64,000 nt of DNA from Pisolithus tinctorius. Lineage: Eukaryota > Basidiomycota > Agaricomycetes > Boletales > Pisolithaceae. Positions 35,915 through 47,487 of the stretch are shown piece by piece. Every line of letters begins with the position of its first letter. Within the stretch, counting starts at the first letter, position 1. The stretch is taken from the NCBI GenBank assembly GCA_024663395.1, contig JANFAH010000017.1, positions 372,001-436,000 of the forward strand, read 5' to 3'. The position numbers and the translations under genes are program-made. The notes beneath the pieces are model-generated. The model saw only the letters and a program-made list of their open reading frames with translations. It did no database searches and had not been told where the DNA came from.

Positions 35915-38900
35915 ATGGTCAGACAGAAGGCATTGACGACAAAGAGTGTTGCCTTACCTAGCTCCCCCGACAAGAGAAAGAGGAGAGCGAAGGCATCTGT
36001 TCCAAAGGAACAGCCCAGCCTACATACCGTTCATCAGATCAAGGAGGCCGGCAAACAAACTCACCTTCGGGCAGCCAAGACAAGGGCAACATACGCCAGG
36101 CATGTCCGCCAGGCGCAGTCGTGGTTACAGAGCCACTTTCCGGCAGAGGGAATGCAGCTGCCTCCGAGTCCGAGTCACGTTGGTAGTGGAGACCTGAGCT
36201 CGGAAGTGTATGGCGATCCAGACTTCAAGAATGCGTTCGAGCGCATGCCAAATCAGTGCTCGGACAAGGCACTGGCCCTTTACCTTTCGTGGAAGGGCTT
36301 CCAGGAGGACTGCAGTCAGAGTACGATTGACGGCGTTCGGGCAGCGTTCAAACTGATGTGGGATGAGGCGTGCGTCTCACATGACTCTACCGTTGCCATC
36401 GACTAATGCAGAGACTCCCGAAAGTGATGGTGGGACGTTCCGTGAGGCCTGGCATTACAATGGTGCACGCCAGCGGTGGGAGGGGAATCCGGTGCGCTCG
36501 GCAGAAGTGGACGACGTCGTAGCATCTATCCGGCATAAGGTCAATTCCCAGGGATCGGAGCGCACACACTCCGGTGCGATGAAGAAGGAGTACCTGGACA
36601 TGATCCTCGCCTGGTCCAATTCTTGCTGTCCCCTCGACTCCCCGCTGCAGTATATCCATTCGGTGATGATGCGCTCAGAACCATCAGTGCCGCTATTGGG
36701 CAAGTGGGCAACAAATGCGAAGACGAAATTAACCACCACACGGCACATCGAGCAACTTGCCTGTGCCGCTGTCGCATTCACGCTGTGGACCAGGTAAACT
36801 ACAGTGGCTCACAAAATTGTCCCAATGTTTGCATGTTTTTCATTAATCATGGTGTAGTGAGTTAACTATCATCATTGAGTCCAAGGTGTTGGTGGATGGA
36901 TCACAGCAGCTGGTCATGGCTCTCTGATGAGCCATATTACATAATATTTGAATAGAAATTGATGACAGAATACCCAAATGAAAATGAGAGCTCATTGGGA
37001 CAATTATGTAACTTTGTGATATGCTGGGGATGTAATCCTTGGGAACACATATAAAACATGGTGAGATGCTCACCGATGCTTACATAATGTATCACATGGT
37101 CTACTGAATGATTTGTCAACAAACAAACAATGCCAAACAGTGATTTTGCACCACTAAGCCTCCTTGCTGTAACACAAGTCAAGAAATCACCATTCTGGCT
37201 CATCAGGGACATTTTCTCAGGGCAACCTCAGCAAATACTGGTGTACACTATAATATAATCAATAGAATATGCCATCAGCACCATTGGTCTCTTCAGAAAC
37301 CTGCTGGAAGTCATCTCCTGCACTGTTTCCCCACCAATGCCCCATGTGTCCTGGAACTAATCAGTAGTGTGAGAGCTGAGAATGATGTGGAGGTCCAATC
37401 TGGCATTCATCCTATCATAAACAAACCAATCACCCACTAACTACTACATCACAGCTGAAGAACAGCCTGCCTGAAGGCTCTGGTGAAGCACAACCCTCCT
37501 GGGCACTCCCAGTATCATGGGAGGGTTGGCCAGACTGTACTCTGAGCTGAACTGGGGATCACTGGGAAGGAGTTATTTGGTCATATAAGACTAGAGGAAA
37601 TATCCAGTGCCAGATAGAAGGCCAGGAATGTGCAACCTGGTAGCTCAGCAGCATATCTCTCCCATGGTACCTGGAGTGCAAGAGGGTTTAGCTTCACCCT
37701 GACCTCCATACCAGTCTCCCCTTCAAAGAAATGCACTAGTTAATGGGTGATTGGTTTATTGATGATAGGATGAATGCTGGATTGGACCTCCACACCATTC
37801 TCAGCTTTCACACTACTGATTAGTTCCAGGACACATGGGGCATTGGTGGGGAAACAGTGCAGGAGATGACTTCCAGCAGGTTTCTGAAGAGACCAATGGT
37901 GCTGATGGCATATTCTATTGATTATATTATAGTGTACACCAGTATTTGCTGAGGTTGCCCTGAGAAAATGTCCCTGATGAGCCAGAATGGTGATTTCTTG
38001 ACTTGTGTTACAGCAAGGAGGCTTAGTGGTGCAAAATCACTGTTTGGCATTGTTTGTTTGTTGACAAATCATTCAGTAGACCATGTGATACATTATGTAA
38101 GCATCGGTGAGCATCTCACCATGTTTTATATGTGTTCCCAAGGATTACATCCCCAGCATATCACAAAGTTACATAATTGTCCCAATGAGCTCTCATTTTC
38201 ATTTGGGTATTCTGTCATCAATTTCTATTCAAATATTATGTAATATGGCTCATCAGAGAGCCATGACCAGCTGCTGTGATCCATCCACCAACACCTTGGA
38301 CTCAATGATGATAGTTAACTCACTACACCATGATTAATGAAAAACATGCAAACATTGGGACAATTTTGTGAGCCACTGTAGCATGTAGCTTTACCTCCGA
38401 AGTCGATGATGACAATCTACGATAGGAACTACAAGCTCGTCAGGCTGAAGCGTGGGGATATTAGACTCGACAGGACCGCTGTAGATAGCGTGTTCCTGAA
38501 GTACCTTCGAGGTGAGGAAGGATCGCTCACCATCAACGACCTCGGCGTGTACTTTGAGGTGCACCTGCGGAATCGAAAAGGGTGGCAGAGAAAGTTGGAC
38601 AAGGGGATGAGGGAAATTGACTTACGAAGTTCGTCCAATCCCATCCTTATGATGTGGCGCCGCCTCACATCTGATCTCCCTTTTTGATGGCACGTATCCA
38701 TAGGTAATCGCTACAAGGTTTATCCGCGCCCAGATATGGGCAAGGCGTGTGATGTGTTCATGCGCCTGGTGTTCTGGATGAAATGGACCGAGATTGTCCA
38801 TCTTGGTCGACCAATGGTCGACGATGACTTCCTCTTCCCTGCCGTTGGCGCGAATGGGGTGCTGCAGCCAGGCGAGCCGCTCTCCCATGATATGGTTCAG

Positions 38901-40282
38901 AAGTGGATTGACGAGGGAGTGGCGGGTGCTGGGATTCCCGGAACGTTCTCCACGCATTGCTACCGTCGAGGAGGAGCGCAGTACAGGTTCATGTATGCCC
39001 CAGTGGGGCAGCGATGGACACTCGCGCGTGTCCGATGGTGGGGAGGGTGGGCCGAAGGCGAACATGTGAGTCTTGTGTTCTTTCCTATCTGGGTGTGTTG
39101 GAGCGAACCAGCGCTTCTCGCTTTGTCCTTGACACCACCACACAGCGCGATACGCTGATGCGTTACCTGCTCGACGAACTCCATTGCTACGAAACTGACC
39201 ACAGTGACGCTCTGGCCCCGATCTCACGGGAAGCTGAAGACTCGCTCGCTGGTGAAGCTGCGCTCGTCCGGCCAGCATCTACAGAAGCACTCCGCATGGC
39301 CCATGCGGCACTAACAGCAGACGTCGCGGCACTGCACACAACGGTGAAAAGAATGTCTCACTCACAAGCAACGATGTCAGCAGATGTAAGGGAGATTCGT
39401 CAAAAACTGGGCGACATGAGCAACATGGTCACCGCGTTGGTTTTGACGTCCGCCTCCTCTGGTGCACATTCCTATCCGGCGCCAACGGTGCAGTGCCCGG
39501 GCACTGATGATGCTGTGACAACTGGTGAGTCTATTCCATTTCTCTCTGCCGCCGCACGAAGGTCAAACTAAAATCTGTATCAGTCCACCAACGTCAACGC
39601 CATCAACGTTCATCCACGCAGAATCAGACCACCGTCTTGCCGCCCCCAACGGTTCAGTCCATTCCAGCCGCCCAGCCGCACAATTTGCAACCGTTGTTAC
39701 TCAGATTGCCGCGCCTCGTCCAACTACCCCCAGACGTCTCTGCCATGACTCAGTCCCTCCCTTCGCGCGTCGGACCCGAGAGGACCAACACCGGCTCGAG
39801 TTCCTCTGCCGCTCCCCTGGGACTGCTCATCCCGGATGTTCCCGTCTTACAGGCAGACGGGACACGCACTCCAAGGTCGGACTCCTGGAAGGACATCGTG
39901 CGCCACTGGACAAAGGGCGAGCCGCGGCTCAACCTGCACACTCCACTCAAGGACTGGCCGCATCACTACTACAACGGTAAGTGCCGGCGCCTCAACACAA
40001 AGCACTACCAGCGCAAGGTCGTGGCCACCGAATTTCTGGATGAGTATGTGCTACCTTGATTTGTCCTACTCCAGCGTCCCTGACCATTCTATCCGGCTCT
40101 CCAGGTTCCAAGGGAACGAGGATGCGTTCCTCCGGGCTTACGGAAGCGCTGCCCATCTAGGACATACGAGGCTCCTCAACGCCATCATAGCTGCTCGCAA
40201 ACGGCATCGTGGGGATGGGGAGTGTCGCCGCCACCTTGCGAACGAAGTGCACGGCAGGCTGTCTCAGGCAGAGCGGCAATGA
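35915..40282 (+). CDS. Crypton-like tyrosine recombinase (YR), near-intact, transposon in intron 2
   Basis: Proposed exons 35915-36373, 36414-36793, 38426-38628, 38704-39065, 39146-39524, 39584-40043 and 40105-40282 give 2421 nt, 806 residues. Only the first junction is weak: its donor is GTCTCA, and a small frameshift there is the alternative. The N-terminus is basic, then comes a SAM-like helical core-binding region ('TRATYARHVRQAQSWLQ', 'YLSWKGFQEDCSQSTIDGVR'). The catalytic half has 'LWTRNYKLVRLKRGDIRLD', the H-x-x-R box in 'FSTHCYRRGGAQYRFM', 'ARVRWWGGWAEGEH', and the candidate nucleophile Tyr in 'DTLMRYLLDEL'. The C-terminus 'LKDWPHHYY' and 'FQGNEDAFLRAYGSAA' is the usual tail of this Agaricomycete family. 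Such enzymes cut and rejoin DNA through a 3'-phosphotyrosine; Crypton naming is a family-level inference. Termini of the mobile unit were not identified. Confidence 0.75.
36802..38378. mobile_element. Palindromic foldback element with TA target duplication (Tc1/mariner-type MITE)
   Basis: 1577 bp bounded by TA at 36800-36801 and 38379-38380. It starts CAGTGGCTCACAAAATTGTC and ends with the reverse complement. Arms of about 640 bp (36802 to about 37443; about 37738 to 38378) pair almost perfectly. Their outer ~450 bp appear identical, and the inner parts show several differences. The centre (about 37444-37737) is unpaired. There is no transposase. TA duplication and CAGT ends are typical of Tc1/mariner elements. 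Open frames within the arms are chance mirror images. The element is CpG-poor. It sits in an intron of the tyrosine recombinase gene: removing it and one TA restores a 53-nt GT-AG intron. Confidence 0.9.
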
Positions 40283-42183
40283 GCTATCCTTTTAAAAAAA
40301 AAAAATCATTCACCGCTGCGTCGTCTCTTACGTTTCTTACTCAACATACTGCATCAGTGTGTAGTGGTAGATACTCTACCTACACATTCTCCAATCTCCA
40401 TAATAGTAGTGGCACCATTCCATCAGTGCGACATGCACCAACACGTCCTCTTGCGTGTTCTCTATGAGAGGGCAATTTCCTATGTAAATTGCTACGACGT
40501 CGCGTGCCTAAAACATATCTACAACATACACCAGTGGGCCGGCGGCCCTCCAGCGTCCCCTCTCGCGTTCGATCGCGATCCAGATATCCAACGACGGACG
40601 ACGACGACGACGGTTGCCTCGTACGGCAATTACGAAATTCCCAAATGGGTCGGACCGTCGCGGAGGACGTGCCGACGCGGCCAGCTTGCCGAGGGGGTCC
40701 ATGGGAGGTGACAGCATGACGTCACCGGGGGCCTGAGCGACCGTTCGGGGCAAGTTCCCACGCCCGCCGGATGAGGCAGGTCGGCCTCACCGCCACTGCG
40801 AATTTCTCGTGCTAAGTGTCAACACTAACGGGCTCAATCAAATTGCTGTGCCAGAAAGCAATTCACATTGGAAAATCACCCCTGGGCACGCGGAATTCAT
40901 ATGACGTGTCAACACCCCACAAAGAAACTCACCATATTGCCGCGAGGGTCCCAGTTTGGATATATGCAGACTACGAAGAAGTCCTGACAACTGGAAAGTG
41001 AATGCAATGTAAAGGAAAATTTACGTATGTTACCCCCAAGGGGACATCTCTGGGTGATTGCTGTGACAGTATCCACGCAGCTTAAAATTGCGTGGAAGTG
41101 ATGACAATGAGGTTACTCCGCTGTTTTAAAAACAGCATGTTATTGGCGGTCCGTTCATGAACCAATAAGATTCTGAAGCTGAACTCGTTCGCTTGGGTAT
41201 CGAATCCAGACTGGCGTACACAAATATGCGGCTATCATACATATAATTCAGAGCCAGACAGAAATGATGTCAGGCAAAGCGGAACTCACGCTGGCAAATC
41301 GCGCCCGTACACGCACCCGTCAAGTGAGGTGACTCCTCGCCAAGACACTCACGAGGGAACTGAATATTAAAGTCCGCTGAGGGTTCATTTGGGTATAGAA
41401 CGCACAGCAAGGCATGCATCTGTCATTGGTCTGTCAAGCTTGACGGCAGACAGGAGCGATATCTGGCAGAGCGAAGCGGAACTCATGCCGGCAAATCACC
41501 CCTGCAAATGCAGTGTCGGTACCCCACATAACTCAGACCACAACCAACGTTATTGTACAGCATCGTAATATTGGAAAGCCACACTATATCTAAATCGAGG
41601 GACCTCGGGGGTCTGGCGGGTCAGCGCGCTTTCGATAGATGCATTCATCGCACCTACTAGTAGCTGCGCTCCAGTGTCACCGTCACCACAGACAGCATTC
41701 CAGGCACTCCTCTCCCGGTGCTGCCTCCCTTGTTCCACATCGTCACCATGCAGAACCAGAGAAAAGCCTACCATGATCCCTCTCGTGTCCCTGGCGTCTT
41801 CTCCGCGTACAGGTGTTATTATTCTTATTGCAACACCACATCCAGTCGCTCAGCTCTGAGTCGTTGAACAAAAGACTGACCTTATCAGCTGCCAGCACGT
41901 TCCCCGTGAAGGAGTCGTGAAGACGCCTCTCATTCTTGGGCAAAACCATGACAGCCTCAAAATGTTTGGATATCAATGACGTTTTTGTGAACTATAATTT
42001 GACTTCACTTTCTCCCACGCGCGCCCTCCGTTTAGTCAATGCGTCTGCGGTGGCTGGGGGCCCAGCCACGTGCGATTTTTCCGGAATAAACTGACCGAGT
42101 TCGTGTGTCACAGGAGTGGCCGCGTAGCTTGCGCACATAAAATACGAGTTTTTCTCGCATATCGTGGGTGTGAAGTCCTATGG
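40283..42183. other. Intergenic with short dispersed and tandem repeats
   Basis: No protein gene recognised. It contains 'accgccactgcgaatttctc' near 40789 and 'ggaaaatcacccctgggcac' at 40870-40889, both shared with 28.6 kb and (the first) 11.04 kb. Two related units about 193 bp apart carry 'aagcggaactca(c/t)gc(t/c)ggcaaatc' (near 41278 and 41475). A fragment of the U6 5' end lies at 41029-41053. These look like short interspersed or decayed noncoding repeats. Confidence 0.45.
41029..41053 (-). pseudogene. U6 snRNA 5'-end fragment
   Basis: 'tttacgtatgttacccccaaggggaca' on the plus strand matches the first ~27 nt (5' hairpin and following bases) of the U6 gene at 16949, read on the minus strand, with two or three substitutions. 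The rest of U6 is absent. It may be a truncated copy, for example from reverse transcription, or a conserved piece of an older repeat. Confidence 0.5.
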
Positions 42184-43987
42184 CTAAGCACCGCTCGGCT
42201 GGTACAACACCGCCATTTCCGCACAAACGACAGCAAGTCCTGTGACTGTCATCACAAGCAGTGGGAAGGAGTTCCAATAAGCGAAGTCCCGTTGCCTCAC
42301 AAATATCCCCCTTTGCGCCAGTATGTCCTTCCACAACAGCCCTGCAAGACTAGCCGAGAAGGTGAAGCTGACGGCACCGATGTTGCTTACGACCGCAAGT
42401 GCGATAGCGGCGGCACGGGCGGAATGGGATGGGAGAGCTGCCGCGTTCGCGACTTTGGTAAGTAATATGGTTGCGCCAATGTTGGTGCCAGCGACATTGC
42501 AAAGAACGACACCAAGGGCACCGATAAGCCATATAGTAGCGTACATGTCGTTGTGCGTTGCCTTTACCAGCCAATCAGCAAAAACGTTTACCCAGCCCCG
42601 GTGAGCCAGAGCCTGGATGAGAATAAATTGGGAGAAGGCGAATGGCAGTAGGGTAAAGGGCAGTCGAGGAAGAGCGGTAAAAAATGTTGGGAAATGTATC
42701 CGGAGGTGGGTATACATCGTAGATGCCCGTGAGCGGAGATGCTGTCGGCCCGACAACCATGAGCGCAGCTGCGTGGTAATCGTTCGAGGAACCAACGACT
42801 CCAGGGTCAGTTGGGGAGCAGCCCTGGAAATCGTGTGGTAGTAAGTGAACAACTTCCTCATAGCAGTGAGCCGGGGCTTCGACGACGAAGTCAGTCCAAG
42901 GCTATTTTGGTATTGCGGCTCGCGGTTGGAAGTTTCCATCATTAGCCGCTTTCGGCGATTGGGCTTCCTCGCGGTCGACTGGGACTCCGACGATGAAGGC
43001 AACCCATATTCTCCCGGATGGTTGTTGACGACTCTCCGTGGAAGATCTGTAGTGACACAGAAACAGTAGTGGTCCCATGCTAAATCGAAAATGAACTTTG
43101 CAACAGCAAAGGGCAAGCTGGTTTTCCACACGTCTATTCCGAAGAAGCTAACGACCGAACACACGACGAGTGCGGAGCAAAGTAAGATGCTACCAACGAA
43201 GGCACCCATCGGATTATGTAGTACAGACCGGGGATCGGCTTCGGCTCGCCTGTCCAGTTTGTGGGGAATATATTGTTCAGTGTGATACTGGGCCGCTAAG
43301 GCGCCAAAGCAGACAATATTGCAGGCGATGAAGGGCAGAACGGTGTATGTGGTGAATGCTACATTATTAACGCCGAAGCCCTCGCAAATGACCACCTTGG
43401 TAATAAGATCGGCACTATAGATATAGTAACGAGGAAAAGTCGAGGCAACTTACGTTGGTAGGGTTTCCGACGAAGAGGACCATACTTGCGGTGTTGGCTG
43501 CTGCAAACTCTGACATGAGCCAGGGCATAGGTGCCACTCCTGCGCCAGCAGTGTAATAAGCCAAGAACGCCGTTCCGGACAAGATGACCGGATCATTGCC
43601 GAGTGGGATAGAGAGGAGTGTCAACATGACATAGGAGTAAAAGTGCAATTTTCGTCCGTTTGAGCCACTCTTGTTCTTAACCCAGAAAGCAGCAGCGGCA
43701 AAGATGCCGGTGACATTGAGGGTGATGGTCATGTAGGCCAAAGAGAAGAGTTGGATGAGAATATTGTATGGTTTTACACCTCCAGTTCCTACGATACCAT
43801 CTCTGATGACGGCTGGATCGATACACCCTGAAGCCAAGAGAACGACGATAGCGAGAATGGGAGCAGTCGTGAGGTTGAAAGGGACGCGGGGTATCGAACG
43901 AACGGGAGTGCGTATCGATACAGGGTATATAACGAAGACAATGGAAAAGGTGAAAATGACCAACGTCGCAATGGCATAACCGTCCAT
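42184..43987 (-). CDS. NhaD/ArsB-type (ion transporter superfamily) membrane permease, 2 exons
   Basis: Exon 1 runs from 43987 to 43454 and exon 2 from 43395 to 42184, separated by a 58-nt intron. The join gives 581 residues and restores 'LFVGNPTNVVICEGFGVNN', a hallmark loop of the citrate/arsenite/NhaD transporter superfamily. Many hydrophobic helices are visible: 'AIATLVIFTFSIVFVIYPV', 'APILAIVVLLASGCI', the 'LGNDPVILSGTAFLAYYTAG' re-entrant half-site, and the second half-site 'LCNVAGTNIGATILLTKV'. The two GN/GT half-sites face each other in the known fold and bind the substrate ion. The start at 43987 (MDGYAIATL) is chosen because it fits the family; an in-frame ATG 42 nt upstream is possible. 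Length is normal and no stops occur. The transported ion (arsenite, Na+/H+ or an organic anion) cannot be told from sequence alone. Confidence 0.85.
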
Positions 43988-44433
43988 CGTCTGGCAGGTT
44001 GGGGGGACTCGGAATTGTTGGAGGAACACAACCTGGAGGCTGGCGACACGAGGGTTCCACCTGGGTTTCCTAGTAAGTGTTAGTCTCTTTTATATGGAAA
44101 GCCAGACGGTCACGCTCAGGTACATGGTAGGGGATGTGCCGTACACCTACTGCATTTGGTAGTCGGCCACCTTGGGACCCGGGACAGCCCCAGAAAAATA
44201 CACATGGGTGTTTATAGGTATTTATGCAGACTCTGCCAAGGTCGAAGTAATGACATCCTAGTTACCGTAGAACTACATAATGTATCAAGTACCACAGGTA
44301 CTTGCCTTCCACTAATACCATGCCTTGCTGGGAGAGCATCAGTGCAAAAGTGTGCTTGGAATTGCTGCTATTGGCATTGATGATCATATCAATTGCCAGG
44401 CAGTACTGTGAAAATGAACCTTCAGTATCTCAG

Positions 44434-45248
44434 TGTCAAAGTCGGACAACACCCCTGGCTCCTTCTTAGGGCAGAGTTGGAGCGGGTTGGGCTGTGGAGT
44501 ACAGCGGTCGAAGTCCGAAGTGAATCTGACCACTGGGTGGCGAGATATTCAACGAACAGTGAGCAGAGGGGTATGAAGAGAAGTTTCAGAGGCTGAGGTC
44601 GGAGTCGGAGCCGGAGGTCAGAGGTCGGAGGTCGGGTGAGAGGGTGTTAGGTTCAGCTAGTGTGCTGCCCCCTTGCGCAAGCTCAGCCCTCGTATTTCAG
44701 AGGTGGAGTGGACTCAGAGGAAGTGGAGACGAAACTCCAGAGGGGACTGAGAGGGAGTCAAAGGTGGGGACTTTATTCGATATTTGTACTGATTACAACG
44801 GAGTACTATGTGGCCTTATATACGATGTAGGTCAAGGGCGGTGCAGTACGGAATGTAAACCAATAAGTGTAAAGTGGGTTAGAGTCCTTCCAACACAAGG
44901 GATAGAGGGTAGGGATGACGGGGACTTTAACTGAGACAAGGAAACTACTACAACGAGGAAGAGAGGGTAAATACCAAAGGAGCGGAAGAATGGAGAAAAC
45001 CGACATGAGGGTGGAACCCTATCTAGAATGCAGGGCTGCAAGTCTGACAGCCCATGTGACCAACCTTAGGGCGGAGTTGAGCGGAGTTGGTCAGAACATG
45101 GACAGGGGACCTTGGAGAGGTGTGGAGATGTGTTGGGAGGGTCGGAGGAGCATGGGAACACGTCGGAGGAGGGCGGAGAAGCGCGGGAACATGTCGGAAG
45201 AGGGCGGAGTAGGTGTTAGGGGCTTACGCTGGTGTCATGGTCATGACA
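44434..45248 (-). repeat. 3' LTR of the Gypsy element
   Basis: 815 bp, opening (minus strand) TGTCATGACCATGACACCAG and closing TTTGACA. It matches the solo LTR at 47488-48302 and the 5' LTR at 55834-56624. Confidence 0.92.
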
Positions 45249-45292
45249 GTATCCCCCCCTTAGGGCCTGAACCCCTGAAGGCCATAGCAAAG

Positions 45293-47487
45293 CTACGACA
45301 GAGGTGAGTAAGGTCCAGGTTTATGAGGATAGCGAGCATGATAAGCAGCCAACAACTTGGAGGCATGTTCTAACTCCGTTGCCAACACCCAAGAGGTCTC
45401 GTCTTCAGTATTCTCATAGCCTGCCCAGCGGACTAGATACAGCAACTGACAATGACGGCGGTGGCAATCCACCTTTGAGTCGAGGATCTCCAAAATCTCA
45501 TACTCAAGGTCACCATCCACCTCAACAGGCGGAGGCGGAGGTTGGTGCCGATCAGGGAAGGGGTTCGGAGTAGCAGGCTCTAACTGCGACATGTGAAAGA
45601 CAGGGTGGATGGCCCGCATCGCATCAGGTAAGTGGAGGGTGACAGAGTGCGTACCAGGCCTAGCTATGATAGCATAGGGGCCCAAGTTCTTCTCTGCAAG
45701 TTTAGCTGAAGGGTGGGTGGAGCGGAAGTACCTGGCCTTGACATAAGCCTGGTCACTGACTTTGAACTCTGGTGGCGGAATGCGTCTAGCATCAGCTGGG
45801 CCTTGATAGTGGAGTTGAGCAGCAGCCATCTCAGTGCGGAGGAAGTCGTGCAGGGCAGAAAGCTCCACAACATAGTTATGGGCCTTCGGAGAGGTGAGAT
45901 TGCGGTCAGAGTAAACTGACAAGTTTGGGTGGTACCCCTTATTAGCGAAAAAGGGAGAGACTCCAGTAGTAGCACTTGGCACATTATTACAAGCAAACTC
46001 TGCTAGTGGGAGTAACTCCAACCAATCATCTTGCTGATAGTTACAGTAGGTGCAGAGATACTGCTTGAGGGTCTGATTCATGCGCTCTGTTTGGCCATCG
46101 CCTTCTGGGTGGTAGCCTGATGTAAAATGAAGGCGCATATCTAAGGCCTTTCTGAGGGAGCGGAAGAAGTGCAACATGAACTCTGGACCCCTGTCGGAGG
46201 TGACATGAGCGGGTACTCCATGCTTGGAAAAGACATGGGTAAGGAAGAGTTTTGCTAGGTCAGCGGAGGTGATGGAGTCATGGGTTGGAATGAACACAGT
46301 CTGTTTAGAAAGGTGGTCTACAACAACCAAGATGGCGGAGTAGCCTGCGGAGTTGGGGAGATGCTCGATGAAATCCATCAAGATGGAGTTCCATGGCTTC
46401 TCAGGGACAGGAAGCTGCTTCAGTAGGCCGAAGGGGCAGTGACGAGGGACCTTGCTGCGACCACAAGTGGTGCAGGACCTGACATAGTTCTTTACATCAG
46501 TGCGGAGGTTAGGCCATATGTACTTGTGGCGAACAAGCTCTACAGTGCGACTCTGCCCAAAGTGACCCGCAAGCGGATGGTCATGTTTAAACCAAAGCAC
46601 TCGGAGGCGGAGACCATCAATGTCGGGGACAAAGATGTGGCCATCGAGGCGGAGGAGACCCTCGTGGTCTAATGACCAGTGGAGGTCTGTCGGAGTTGGG
46701 AGATGGGAAGTGGAGATGGGGTCGGAGGGTAGTGCGGAGATGATGTCGGCATGGAGCTGCTCAACATCGAAGATCATGGTGGCTCGGAGTACAGGGGCCA
46801 AGAGGTGGGTAGTATGGAGGGATGAAGCGAACTGTTCCTGGGTAAACACAGGGCAGAGGTTATGAGGGTTTACCTGCGCATAGTCCTTATCCCCCTCTTT
46901 TGGGTAAATATCCCAGTGGCGGGTAAGTGCATCAGGCTTGGCTCCAAGGCGGCCAGGGCGGAAACGGATGGCTAGGTTGAACTGGGAGAGGTACTCCAAC
47001 CAACGAGCCTGATGGCAGGTTAGGACCTTAGAGGTGGAGAAATACTCCAAGTTTTTATGGTCAGTCACCATGTCAGCAGGAGTGGTGGAGCCTTCCAAGT
47101 AATGTCGCCAGTGGCGGAAGGCCTCAAAAATCGCCAACAGCTCCTTATCATGAGTGTCATAGTTGAGCTCTGGAGCAGTGAGTGTGCGGGAGTAAAAGGC
47201 AACCAGGCGGAGTTCACCATTGGAGCAGGTAATCGAGAGGATACCCGCAATGGCATAGTCTGATGCGTCGGTCTCAACCATGACTGGGGCATCAGGCACC
47301 CAATGAGTAAGGATCGGAGCGGAGGTGAAAGTGGTCTTAAGGCGGAGAAAAGCGGAGCGGCACTCTTTGGAGAAGCTCCAAGGAGCACCCTTCCAAGTGA
47401 GGCGGGTGAGCAGAACAACTATGTCAGAGTAGTTACCAATGAACTGATGATAGAAGTTCGCAAACCCAAGAAAGGACTGGATGTCTT
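45293..47487 (-). CDS. Gypsy pol, 3' part: RNase H, integrase, chromodomain
   Basis: About 731 codons, uninterrupted to the stop at 45293. The start 'DIQSFLGFANFYHQFI' is the end of the reverse transcriptase connection. RNase H follows ('VMVETDASDYAIAGIL', 'YDTHDKELLAIFEAFRHWRH'). Then comes the integrase zinc motif (H..H in 'HPLAGHFGQSRTVELV', C..C in 'CTTCGRSK') and the catalytic core D-D-E: Asp in 'ILMDFIEHLP', Asp in 'VTSDRGPEF', Glu in 'GDGQTERMNQTLKQY'. The C-terminal chromodomain 'EYEILEILDSK' and 'LYLVRWAGYENTEDETSW' probably steers integration to heterochromatin. All catalytic residues are present. The frame upstream of 47487 lies in the solo LTR and is not part of pol. Confidence 0.9.

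Noticed and set aside
36937..38243. Two identical 91-codon frames in opposite orientation within the foldback element
   Set aside because: They are the same arm sequence read in mirror image, with no protein family features; they are a consequence of the palindrome, not a gene pair.
41180..41330. Possible tRNA gene ('gggtatcgaatccaga')
   Set aside because: It resembles a B-box, but no matching acceptor stem or anticodon arm could be drawn around it.
44030..44433. Possible further gene upstream of the permease
   Set aside because: Only short frames; probably the permease promoter and the flank of the retrotransposon insertion.
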